Below are positions 9,692 to 18,993 of a stretch of DNA of 32,219 bases, in pieces. The notes below the pieces were generated by a model that saw only the letters and a program-made list of their open reading frames with translations, was not told where the DNA came from and ran no database searches. The position numbers and the translations under genes are program-made. Position 1 is the stretch's first letter; every line of letters begins with the position of its first letter. Origin of the DNA: Bacillota bacterium (GTDB lineage: Bacteria > Bacillota > Bacilli > Alicyclobacillales > SLC66); NCBI GenBank assembly GCA_021785975.1, contig JAJYOE010000016.1, positions 1-32,219 on the forward strand, read 5' to 3'.

Positions 9692-10414
9692 TTGAAATTC
9701 CGCTGGACTTATGTTTGGATTGTTCTTCTCATCGTGATTGTGTTGATGAAGTGGAACAGCTTGCAGGGACTTTTTACTGCAGCTGACCATCAAGTAACTA
9801 AAGATACATATAAAAAAGGTTCCGTCATCAAAGTAATGTCAATTGGCTCTTCGGTGGCGGAAGGGTGGGACGACCCTACTGGCGGTGGATACCTGAAGCG
9901 GGCGTTTGCATCGTTCAGCCAGTACAACCATGCCACGTTTGATCTTGTGAATCAGGCAAAAGCAGGAGATACAGTGGTAAAAATCGAAAATGAGTATAAG
10001 GGTTGGCTGAAGTCCATCAAGCCGCAAATTGTGGTGTTAGCCTGGGGCGCGTTGGATGACCTAAGTAACCACACCCCCATGGCCGTCTATAAACAGCAAA
10101 TCAGAAACGAGATCGCGCTTGCGCTCGCGAGTCACGCCAAGGTGTTTGTCGTGACCCCACCCATCACAAGAGCATCTTACACACAGTACAAGGTGCAGGA
10201 AGCACAGATGGTCAATACGGAAATGTCGATAGCCAGGAGTTTTCCTGCAAATCAGGTGTATGTGTTTGATGTATTTAATCAAATGAAAATATACATTGCG
10301 TCCCATCATCAAACGTATGTCCCCTATATGGGCGACGGCTGGCATCCCAATACGAAAGGCCATGCGCTGGCAGGACAATTGCTGTTTAACGACATGAAAG
10401 CTGCGCTCGGATAA
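9692..10414 (+). CDS. SGNH/GDSL-type hydrolase with N-terminal membrane anchor (TTG start)
   Basis: N-terminal TM (TYVWIVLLIVIVLM), block I VMSIGSSVAEGWD, NQAKAGDTV, LAWGALDD, DGWHPNTKGH. Confidence 0.85.
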   Translation: MKFRWTYVWIVLLIVIVLMKWNSLQGLFTAADHQVTKDTYKKGSVIKVMSIGSSVAEGWDDPTGGGYLKRAFASFSQYNHATFDLVNQAKAGDTVVKIENEYKGWLKSIKPQIVVLAWGALDDLSNHTPMAVYKQQIRNEIALALASHAKVFVVTPPITRASYTQYKVQEAQMVNTEMSIARSFPANQVYVFDVFNQMKIYIASHHQTYVPYMGDGWHPNTKGHALAGQLLFNDMKAALG

Positions 10415-10437
10415 ATGGTTGATAAGGAGAGTGTCGA

Positions 10438-10848
10438 ATGAGCCAATATGTGGTGGGACATTTTTTACAACATGAACAAGCAGAACAAGCGGCGTTGGCG
10501 TGTCAAAAAGAATTTCCTGACAAGGTGTCATTAAGTAGCACTACTCCCCATGAAGAGTGGTGGAAAGCAGAGCGCTTGCTTGAATCATCATTCGTTGCGA
10601 TCGGTGGGATGGCGGCTTCCGTGGCTCAGGTGGTGCCTGGATTTGGTGTGTTATTTCTCGGCGGACCGCTCGATGGTGTGAGGCAAGGACAGGCGCTGGC
10701 CGATTGGCTCATGTTCCATCCTCATCACCAGGAGAATGATAAAGCGACATTTGTGATTTTGTTGGTAGGAAGCGATGAAGTGGAAAAAGCTAAACAATTA
10801 TTGGCGGATTTGGGGGCAGAGAATATCCATCAGGTTGCGGCCAAGTAA
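10438..10848 (+). CDS. Conserved hypothetical protein with a Gly-rich hydrophobic core
   Basis: 136-aa ORF, SD aAGGAGA just upstream; AIGGMAASVAQVVPGFGVLFLGGPLDGVRQGQALADWL hydrophobic stretch. Confidence 0.7.
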   Translation: MSQYVVGHFLQHEQAEQAALACQKEFPDKVSLSSTTPHEEWWKAERLLESSFVAIGGMAASVAQVVPGFGVLFLGGPLDGVRQGQALADWLMFHPHHQENDKATFVILLVGSDEVEKAKQLLADLGAENIHQVAAK

Positions 10849-10850
10849 AC

Positions 10851-11768
10851 TTACACGGTCATTTGATAAAAATCGAACGCCATCATCGTTTGCGCAAAAA
10901 TTTCCTTTGCCTCTGCGAGCATCGCGGAGGCTTTATTGTCATCATAACGCGCGCTGATATGCGTCAACACAAGGGATCTTACATTCGCTGTCTTCGCGGT
11001 AATTGCGGCATCGATGTTGGTAGAGTGACCACTGATCGCTGCGAGTTTTGCCGCCTCTGGTGCGAACGTCGCTTCGTGAATCAGTAGGTCTGCATCCCGA
11101 GATAATTCAACCGCTGCCGGACAAGCAGAGGTGTCTCCTAGTATGACAATTTTTTTCCCCTGGACGGGAGGTTCAATAAAATCCTTCCCGCTAAATCGCC
11201 TGCCATCTGATAGTTCGATTTCTTCCCCTTGCTTCAAGGTGCCAAAAAGAGGGCCGAACGGGATTCTTTCAGCGACCGCTTTTTCCACCATAAAGCGACC
11301 GGGCTTGTCAGGCAGGTGCAGTGCGTAACCAAAGCTCTTGATTGGGTGTACCAAAGCGGCACACTCGACCCTGGCTGTAGGAAGATCAAGCACTTGACCA
11401 TCCGTCGTGATCTCCTCAAAATAAAGCGGATAACTCAAATTAGTCTGACTTTGTTTCAATACCAGTGTTACGAAGGATTTAATGCCTTCCGGCCCAATGA
11501 TGGTGAGTGGCTTCTCCGATCCACCTTGCAATGATCGGCTGCTGAGGAATCCCGGCAACCCAAAAAGGTGATCGCCATGCATGTGAGTGATGAAAATGCA
11601 GGTTACCTGTGCAGGGCTGACCGAAGCCCGTTGAAACTGGTGTTGTGTGCCTTCGCCACAATCAAACAGCCATACCTCCCGCGACTGGTCAAATCGTATG
11701 GCGATGCTGCTGACATTGCGTTTGCGAGTAGGTGCCCCGGCACCTGTCCCTAAAAAAATAACATCCAT
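10851..11768 (-). CDS. rnz: Ribonuclease Z
   Basis: FLGTGAGAPTRKRNVSSIAIRF, THMHGDHLFGLPGFLSSRS, GDTSACPA, HEATFAPE, HSTNIDAA, LTHISARY. Confidence 0.95.
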   Translation of the reverse strand: MDVIFLGTGAGAPTRKRNVSSIAIRFDQSREVWLFDCGEGTQHQFQRASVSPAQVTCIFITHMHGDHLFGLPGFLSSRSLQGGSEKPLTIIGPEGIKSFVTLVLKQSQTNLSYPLYFEEITTDGQVLDLPTARVECAALVHPIKSFGYALHLPDKPGRFMVEKAVAERIPFGPLFGTLKQGEEIELSDGRRFSGKDFIEPPVQGKKIVILGDTSACPAAVELSRDADLLIHEATFAPEAAKLAAISGHSTNIDAAITAKTANVRSLVLTHISARYDDNKASAMLAEAKEIFAQTMMAFDFYQMTV

Positions 11769-11800
11769 CGGTATCTCCTCTATTTTGCTGCTTTCCCCAT

Positions 11801-12484
11801 CTAAACCAAACGCCTGACCATTGTCAAGTTACTAAGGCGATAACGCCCTTGATGAAGATCCTGATAGCCTACCTTGCCGCTTCCCCCTCCTGCACAGAGG
11901 TACCGGCCTGCGCCAGTAAAGATGCCGAGATGGCGGCCCTCAGCGAAGATCAATAAGTCGCCCGGTGACATAGGTCGCAGGCGCCAGTCGATCGGTTGTC
12001 CTATTTGCTGCAACTGGAGTACATCTGACACAGGGAGTCCTAACGCCTTTTTGTAGACGAAAAAAACAAACGTAAATGGGTCGAAGCCTTGGTCACCGCG
12101 GCCCCGGTTGTGTCCCCAAATCAGCGGTGTTCCGAGATGAGACTGAGCGGTTCGAATGATTCTCAAAATCGCCTCTGCTCTGTGAATGGTCATATTAGAT
12201 ATCGAGATTTGATGGAGTGGGGGTTTGTCCCACTGTAGCTTCAATTGAAACAATGTTTTATAAGGTGACCGAATTTGGATCGATTTGATGTGACGGCCTG
12301 TCAGTTGCGCATTCACATAATGCAGAAGTCCGCCCGGGCGGTAAAAATCTCCGATGTCTTCCCGTTTTGCTCTTGGCATCGATCGGCGAGGAGGTTCAGG
12401 CGGAATGCGCACTGGCTCGACAAATAAAATCACCTTGCCACTCGCTTCTTCAGTCCATTCTGCACGCAAGAAACGAATGTACAA
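11801..12484 (-). CDS. NlpC/P60-like protein with degenerate catalytic residues
   Basis: Family pattern G-x-x-FD(PFT)FVFFVYKKALGLPVSDVLQLQQIGQ...MSPGDLLIFAEGRHLGIFTGAGRYLCAGGGSGKV; the usual DCSG reads DPFT. Confidence 0.75.
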   Translation of the reverse strand: MYIRFLRAEWTEEASGKVILFVEPVRIPPEPPRRSMPRAKREDIGDFYRPGGLLHYVNAQLTGRHIKSIQIRSPYKTLFQLKLQWDKPPLHQISISNMTIHRAEAILRIIRTAQSHLGTPLIWGHNRGRGDQGFDPFTFVFFVYKKALGLPVSDVLQLQQIGQPIDWRLRPMSPGDLLIFAEGRHLGIFTGAGRYLCAGGGSGKVGYQDLHQGRYRLSNLTMVRRLV

Positions 12485-12558
12485 GGTGTAACCTCCTCTT
12501 TACCTGGTCAGTAAAGAGTAGTATGGGCGAATTAGCTACTTTTCATAGCCATTAGAGC

Positions 12559-13728
12559 TTAACCAAGCGCAGATTCAAGATCCTTCTGTATGTCTTCCAC
12601 GTCCTCGACGCCTACGGAAAGTCGTACCATGCCGTCTGTCAGGCCCATTTTCAACCGTTCTTCGCGCGGGACTTGAGAGTGGGTCATGGTTGCCGGGTGT
12701 TGGACCAGTGAGTGAATATCTCCCAGGCTCACCGCTCGTTTGATCATCTTCAACTGGTTCATCAGGTTGCGTCCGGCTTCAATGCCACCTTTTAGTTCAA
12801 AGGAGATCATGGCGCCAGGATGACGCATTTGTTTTTTCATGATGTCCTCGTCGCCAGACTTCATTCCCGGGAAATACACTTTATCGACGGCGGGATGGGC
12901 GGATAAAAAATTGACTAACACTTGTGCGCTTTTTACTTGTTGGTTCATGCGAAGTGCAAGCGTTCGCATTCCTCTTAGCAACAGCCACGCGTCAAAAGGC
13001 GCAAGCACCGCCCCAATGTCCTTGAGTGTCGTCATGCGGATGGACTGCATCAGTTCTGCTTTCCCCACCGCCACTCCAGCGATCACATCACCGTGTCCAC
13101 CGAGGTACTTGGTCGCAGAGTGAATCACCACATCCGCACCGTGAAGGATTGGCTGTTGCAAATAAGGACTCATGAAGGTATTGTCGACGATCACCGGAAG
13201 CCCGTGCTTATGGGCGATTTTCGCCACTTTTTCGATGTCGACTAGGGATAGCGTCGGATTGACGGGAGTTTCTAGGTAGACCGCCTTGGTGCCAGGTGTA
13301 ATCGCGGATTCAATCTCCGCATCAGTACGAAGTTCTGAAAATCCATGATCGATTTGGAACCTGTCTTTCAAGAGCTCAAGCAGGCCAAAAGTGGAGCCAT
13401 AGAGGCCGCTTGAACATAGCAGGTGATCCCCGCTTTTTAAAAGATTCATGAGGACAGCAGAAATCGCCCCCATTCCGCTGCCAAAGGCAATCCCATCCTC
13501 GGCCCCTTCAAGTCTAGCTACTGCCGTTTCAAAAAGCCGGACGGTGGGATTGGATAAACGTGTATAAATATAGCCATGTTCCTCGCCGGCAAATCGCCTG
13601 GCGCCAGTTTCCGCGCTGGGAAAGGTAAACGTGGACGTCTGCACGAGTGGCGGGATCAAGCTGTCATAGCTGTTGCTTTCAGTGGTCACCTCGGCCAGCA
13701 AGGTATTCCAATGAATATCGTCGGTCAT
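12559..13728 (-). CDS. Cys/Met metabolism PLP-dependent enzyme (methionine gamma-lyase / cystathionine gamma-synthase-like)
   Basis: YTRLSNPTV, SGMGAISAVLMNLLKSGD, IVDNTFMSPYLQQP, VIHSATKYLGGHGDVIAG (PLP Lys), VRLSVGVEDVEDI; SD AGGAGG upstream. Confidence 0.92.
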   Translation of the reverse strand: MTDDIHWNTLLAEVTTESNSYDSLIPPLVQTSTFTFPSAETGARRFAGEEHGYIYTRLSNPTVRLFETAVARLEGAEDGIAFGSGMGAISAVLMNLLKSGDHLLCSSGLYGSTFGLLELLKDRFQIDHGFSELRTDAEIESAITPGTKAVYLETPVNPTLSLVDIEKVAKIAHKHGLPVIVDNTFMSPYLQQPILHGADVVIHSATKYLGGHGDVIAGVAVGKAELMQSIRMTTLKDIGAVLAPFDAWLLLRGMRTLALRMNQQVKSAQVLVNFLSAHPAVDKVYFPGMKSGDEDIMKKQMRHPGAMISFELKGGIEAGRNLMNQLKMIKRAVSLGDIHSLVQHPATMTHSQVPREERLKMGLTDGMVRLSVGVEDVEDIQKDLESALG

Positions 13729-13746
13729 AAGTATCCTCCTTGGGTT

Positions 13747-13761
13747 TGAAAGCGCTTATCA
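13747..13761. promoter_or_regulatory. cre-like palindrome TGAAAGCGCTTATCA
   Basis: Resembles TGAAAGCGCTTTCA-type CcpA operators with one extra base, in the 5' region of the minus-strand PLP gene. Confidence 0.3.
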
Positions 13762-13824
13762 GTCAACATGCCTATTATAATTCTCTTTTGCTCGAATAAA
13801 AAACCGCTTGACGTACTCCATACA

Positions 13825-13846
13825 TATGTGATAGTTTTCTCACATA
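13825..13846. promoter_or_regulatory. 22-bp palindrome TATGTGA-N8-TCACATA (possible operator)
   Basis: Perfect 7-bp inverted repeat in the divergent intergenic region, 20 bp upstream of the S-box. Confidence 0.45.
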
Positions 13847-13865
13847 ACTAAATAGTCTTTTGAGA

Positions 13866-13973
13866 CTCTTATCCAGAGCGGCGGAGGGACTGGCCCGATG
13901 AAGCCCGGCAACCGACAGCGAAATTTGCTGTAGTGGTGCTAATTCCAGCAGGTGAAGACCTGGAAGATGAGAG
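13866..13973 (+). ncRNA. SAM-I (S-box) riboswitch aptamer
   Basis: CTCTTATCcAGAGcGGcGGAGGGAcTGGCCCgATGAAGCCCGGCAACCg...GGTGCTAATTCCaGCAG...GATGAGAG matches the S-box core, including P1 pairing CTCTTATC/GATGAGAG. Confidence 0.97.
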
Positions 13974-13991
13974 GGAACGTCTGACATGGCA

Positions 13992-14020
13992 GGCCGCTTC
14001 CCCTCGAAGTGGTTTTTTTA
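13992..14020 (+). terminator. Riboswitch expression-platform terminator
   Basis: CCGCTTC-CCCTC-GAAGTGG stem followed by TTTTTTTA; TTCCCCTC can alternatively pair with GAGGGAA after P1 (antiterminator). Confidence 0.88.
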
Positions 14021-14035
14021 TTTGCAAAATACTAA

Positions 14036-15343
<1,308 letters not shown>

Positions 15344-15371
15344 AAAAAGCAGGCCGCATCGTCGGCCCGCA
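15344..15371 (-). terminator. Probable terminator of lgt on the minus strand
   Basis: GCAGGCCG-CATCGT-CGGCCCGC stem; the upstream AATAAAAAAA reads as a T tract on the minus strand. Confidence 0.65.
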
Positions 15372-15377
15372 AAATCA

Positions 15378-16184
15378 TCAGGATGGGGACAACGCTGCCT
15401 CATCCTGTTTTCTTTTTTTGTCCATTCGGTATAACACAGGCATCATGATGATAGCGATGATGACCACCGGTATGCTTGTCCACTGGGCAGCATCCCAATG
15501 GAATAAAAACCTTGGACTGTCACCTCGCAGCATCTCAAGGAAAAACCGTTCGGCATTGTAGAGGATCATTTCAATCAAAAACAGCCATCCGCGCGGGATT
15601 CGCCATTGCTTGATGATTAAAAGAAGCGCGAAGATGATGATGTCACCTTGTCCCTCCCAGACCTCCGCAGGCCAAAGCGGTTTGTTGCCAAACGTGGCAT
15701 GAGCGAGCGTGCCAGGCGGATAGAGTAGACCGAAATTGCCGCCAGTCGGGCTGCCAAACGCATCTCCATTCATCAGGTTGGCGTCCCGACCAATGCTTTG
15801 ACCAAGAATGATGCCAGGCGCGGTGAGGTCAGCCATCTCCCAAAAACTCAAGTGTTTCATCCGCACATAAATGATTCCTGCGATCAGGCTTCCCGCTATC
15901 CCCCCTTGAATCGACAACCCGCCGTTCCAGATGGCGATAATCTGCCCAGGGTGTACGCTGTAGTACTGCCAGTCAAAAAAGAACACCTGCCAAAATCGCG
16001 AGCCGATCAGTCCGCCGATAAAAAGAATGGGTGCCAGGTTCAGCATATGATCCACTAAGTGGCGCTTACCTTCGACTTTCGCCAAAAAAACCGTCACGCC
16101 AAGTCCCATCAAAAACGCAAGCAAAAACAACGTGCTGTAGGCACGCACAGGAAATGAACCGATATAGAACCAATACTGATGCAT
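15378..16184 (-). CDS. lgt: Prolipoprotein diacylglyceryl transferase
   Basis: GGLSIQGGIAGSLI, GIILGQSIGRDANLMNGDAFG (Lgt signature), LWPAEVWEGQGDI; start ATG 16184 with SD GGGAGG 6 nt upstream. Confidence 0.95.
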   Translation of the reverse strand: MHQYWFYIGSFPVRAYSTLFLLAFLMGLGVTVFLAKVEGKRHLVDHMLNLAPILFIGGLIGSRFWQVFFFDWQYYSVHPGQIIAIWNGGLSIQGGIAGSLIAGIIYVRMKHLSFWEMADLTAPGIILGQSIGRDANLMNGDAFGSPTGGNFGLLYPPGTLAHATFGNKPLWPAEVWEGQGDIIIFALLLIIKQWRIPRGWLFLIEMILYNAERFFLEMLRGDSPRFLFHWDAAQWTSIPVVIIAIIMMPVLYRMDKKRKQDEAALSPS

Positions 16185-16324
16185 TCTTGTCCTCCCTGAC
16201 CAGTTGGTTGTGACCATTGTACCAAATTTAAGAAGCAGAGTCCTGAATGCTTTCCGTCTTCAGTCGGATGTGTCGTTGTAAAATTCATGATACAAAGAAG
16301 TCAAGAAGAAAGAGGTGAGCAAAA

Positions 16325-17164
16325 GTGAAACGCACTTTGGCGATTGCAGTGGCTGTACTAGGGATTTTATTGTTATTGAAAGCAGTAGGGTTGATGTCAG
16401 AAACTGTTTCCCATGTGATTGCTATCTATTGGCCGGGGCTCTTTATCCTATGGGGGCTTGAAGAATTTGTTAACCATATGATTCGCGGCAGGAAAAAAGT
16501 GCTTTGGCCGGCGCTGTTGACTTTTCTTGGCATTGTGCTTTTGCTTCAAAACCTTCACGTTCCGGGTATTAGCGTGATCAATCCCTGGTTGCTGTTTTTA
16601 GCTCTGTTTTTGATTTACATCGGCGTGTCATCACTGCTTGGCATCTCTACAGTTCGAATCATGGTCAATTCTAAAAAACGCCGCTGGAATGACTATCTAA
16701 AAAAAAACGTGAAGTATGATTTTTCATCCCGTGTTGACTTCGATAAAACGGCCGAGTTTAATGAGAATATTCATGAAAATGTGAATACAAAATTAACGAA
16801 AATCCCCAAGATCGGCGACTTTCGAATCGGAGACGGACCATGGACACTGGAACCTTTATTCTTGAAACAACTGGCGGGGAGTGTTCGCATTAATCTTGGC
16901 ACGGCCGTCATTCCTGATGGCATTACCCCGATCGAAATCAGCGGCGGGGCAGGAGAAGTGCGGATCGCCGTTCCTGAAGGACTGGCGGTGAACATTAAAG
17001 TGGAATTGTTTGCGGGAGAGATTCGCGTCTTTGATCAAAAATCAGAAGGGGTCTCGATCCCCGAGTATCACTATATTTCTCCCGATTACAGCGAAGCAGG
17101 TAAAAAAGTCGATATTTTCATCCGATTGAAGGCAGGGGAAGTTCGAATTACAAAGGTGATGTGA
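16325..17164 (+). CDS. liaF: LiaF-like cell-wall stress response membrane protein (GTG start)
   Basis: Four hydrophobic N-terminal segments, C-terminal domain with IGDFRIGDGPWTLEPL, VRINLGTAVIPDG, GAGEVRIAVPEGLAV; followed by LiaS- and LiaR-like genes. Confidence 0.82.
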   Translation: MKRTLAIAVAVLGILLLLKAVGLMSETVSHVIAIYWPGLFILWGLEEFVNHMIRGRKKVLWPALLTFLGIVLLLQNLHVPGISVINPWLLFLALFLIYIGVSSLLGISTVRIMVNSKKRRWNDYLKKNVKYDFSSRVDFDKTAEFNENIHENVNTKLTKIPKIGDFRIGDGPWTLEPLFLKQLAGSVRINLGTAVIPDGITPIEISGGAGEVRIAVPEGLAVNIKVELFAGEIRVFDQKSEGVSIPEYHYISPDYSEAGKKVDIFIRLKAGEVRITKVM

Positions 17165-18252
17165 TGGGAAATCAGAATACCTTGGCATTTTTTATTCGAA
17201 CGCAAGTTCGCGTGGCTTGGATCAGTACTGGATTGTCAACTATACTTTTCTTTCTAATGCTTGTCAACGGGAATTTGCAACATTGGGGCAATGCAATTTC
17301 ACACATTATCCGCATGTCAGTTCAGGCGTCTGATGTGCTGATCGGACTTCTATTTTTCCTCATGGCTGCCGTTGTGAACACCATCATCACCATCATCATC
17401 AGTTTTCAGGGCACCAGGGAAATGCGTGCCAAACTTTCAATGGTGGCAGAAGCCAGCTCGCTATATGCTGCAGGAAAATTGACCTATCGGATGAACGTCA
17501 CAGATCACGATGACTTATCGATGATTGCGCAAAATTTGAATGTCATGGCAGAGCGTTTGCATGATCAGGTGTCAGTGCTTCAGGAAGCGGCTCGTCAGAA
17601 TGCCGAGTTGCAAAAAAGTGTCGAGGCGGCAGCCGTTTTGAGAGAACGGGAACGGGTGAGAAGGGAACTCCATGATCGTGTGAGTCAGGAACTATTCGGG
17701 TTGTCGATGTTAAGCTCGACGGCGGCTAAAATCAGGGGCAGCAAGCCTGACAAGGCGCTTGAATTGTTGCCGGAAATTGATGAATTGGCAAAGCATGCTC
17801 AAGGTGCTATGCGAGCACTGTTGTTAGAACTTCGACCCCTCGAATTGAATCAACGTCAACTTGTTCCCGCATTGAAGGATCTTGCTGGCGAAATGGCTGA
17901 ACGCACGGGGATCAATATTGATTTTCATTATTTCGTGGGTGATGGAGTCAAGGTTGAGATCAATTCGGCCATTGAAGACAGCCTGTTTTTGATTGCGCAA
18001 GAAGCGATGATCAATGCGATTAAACATGCGGAACCTTGTCATATTTCCCTTGAACTCAATATAGAAACCTCTCGATTAGTGCTTCGCGTAACAGATGACG
18101 GTAAAGGGTTTGCACTCGAAGAAGGCAAGTTGACCTCTGTCGGATTGCGCTCGATGAAGGAAAGAGCAGAACATTTAGGCGGTACCGTGGCTGTTAAAAG
18201 CGATAAGGGGAATGGCACTGAAATAATGTGTATTATCCCACGAATCGAATGA
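17161..18252 (+). CDS. liaS: LiaS-like sensor histidine kinase (HAMP, HisKA_3)
   Basis: RERERVRRELHDRVSQELFGLSMLSS, EAMINAIKHAEP, VTDDGKGF, GLRSMKERAEHLGG. Overlaps the liaF stop; ATG 17164 is an equally good start. Confidence 0.88.
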   Translation: MMGNQNTLAFFIRTQVRVAWISTGLSTILFFLMLVNGNLQHWGNAISHIIRMSVQASDVLIGLLFFLMAAVVNTIITIIISFQGTREMRAKLSMVAEASSLYAAGKLTYRMNVTDHDDLSMIAQNLNVMAERLHDQVSVLQEAARQNAELQKSVEAAAVLRERERVRRELHDRVSQELFGLSMLSSTAAKIRGSKPDKALELLPEIDELAKHAQGAMRALLLELRPLELNQRQLVPALKDLAGEMAERTGINIDFHYFVGDGVKVEINSAIEDSLFLIAQEAMINAIKHAEPCHISLELNIETSRLVLRVTDDGKGFALEEGKLTSVGLRSMKERAEHLGGTVAVKSDKGNGTEIMCIIPRIE

Positions 18253-18267
18253 GAAAGAAGGGGAATC

Positions 18268-18912
18268 ATGACAGCACCGATTAAAATCCTAATTGTTGAT
18301 GATCACCATGTGGTTCGTAAAGGATTGCGAACTGTGCTTGAATTGGAAGATGATTTTGTAATTGTTGCCGAAGCAGAGGATGGGGACGGGGCATTGGTTC
18401 AGTATGATCGCCATCGACCGAATGTCGTTCTGCTTGATTTGCAAATGGAGCCGGTGAATGGGATTACAGCACTTGGTGCCATTAAAAAAGTAGACCCTGC
18501 AGCGAAGGTCATTGTGCTCACCAGTTTTGTCGACTCTTCTCACGTTTTGCCTGCTATGGAGGCGGGAGCGACCGGATACCTATTGAAAACAGCCGATCCG
18601 GATGAAATTGCGACGGCGATTCGAAATGCGATGGTAGGCAAAGGGACATTTGATCAAGTGGCGATTCAGGCGATGACAGAAGGGATGAAAAACCGTGCAA
18701 AGTTTGCAGAATTGACTGAGCGGGAAAGAGAAGTGCTGCATTTGATCAGCAAGGGCAAATCCAATCAGGAGATCGGCGATGAACTATACATCGGCATCAA
18801 AACTGTAAAGACACATGTCAGCAACATATTGTCTAAACTAGGTGTAGATGATCGGACGCAGGCTGCGGTCTATTCGCTCCGTTATTTATTTTTCGAAGAG
18901 GAGGATGGCTGA
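18268..18912 (+). CDS. liaR: NarL/FixJ-family response regulator, LiaR-like
   Basis: ILIVDDHHVVRKGLRTVLE, VVLLDLQMEPVNG, LTEREREVLHLISKGKSNQEIGDELYIGIKTVKTHVSNILSKL. Confidence 0.92.
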   Translation: MTAPIKILIVDDHHVVRKGLRTVLELEDDFVIVAEAEDGDGALVQYDRHRPNVVLLDLQMEPVNGITALGAIKKVDPAAKVIVLTSFVDSSHVLPAMEAGATGYLLKTADPDEIATAIRNAMVGKGTFDQVAIQAMTEGMKNRAKFAELTEREREVLHLISKGKSNQEIGDELYIGIKTVKTHVSNILSKLGVDDRTQAAVYSLRYLFFEEEDG

Positions 18913-18917
18913 TTAGG

Positions 18918-18945
18918 TTGTGGATTTTAAATGTAGTAGTATAAT
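18918..18945 (+). promoter_or_regulatory. Predicted SigA promoter for citrate synthase
   Basis: TTGTGG-N16-TATAAT in the 81-bp gap between the liaR-like gene and the citrate synthase gene. Confidence 0.6.
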
Positions 18946-18993
18946 GAACATGGATTGAAATGTATGTGAAATTTCACTCAAGGAGGGAGTAGG

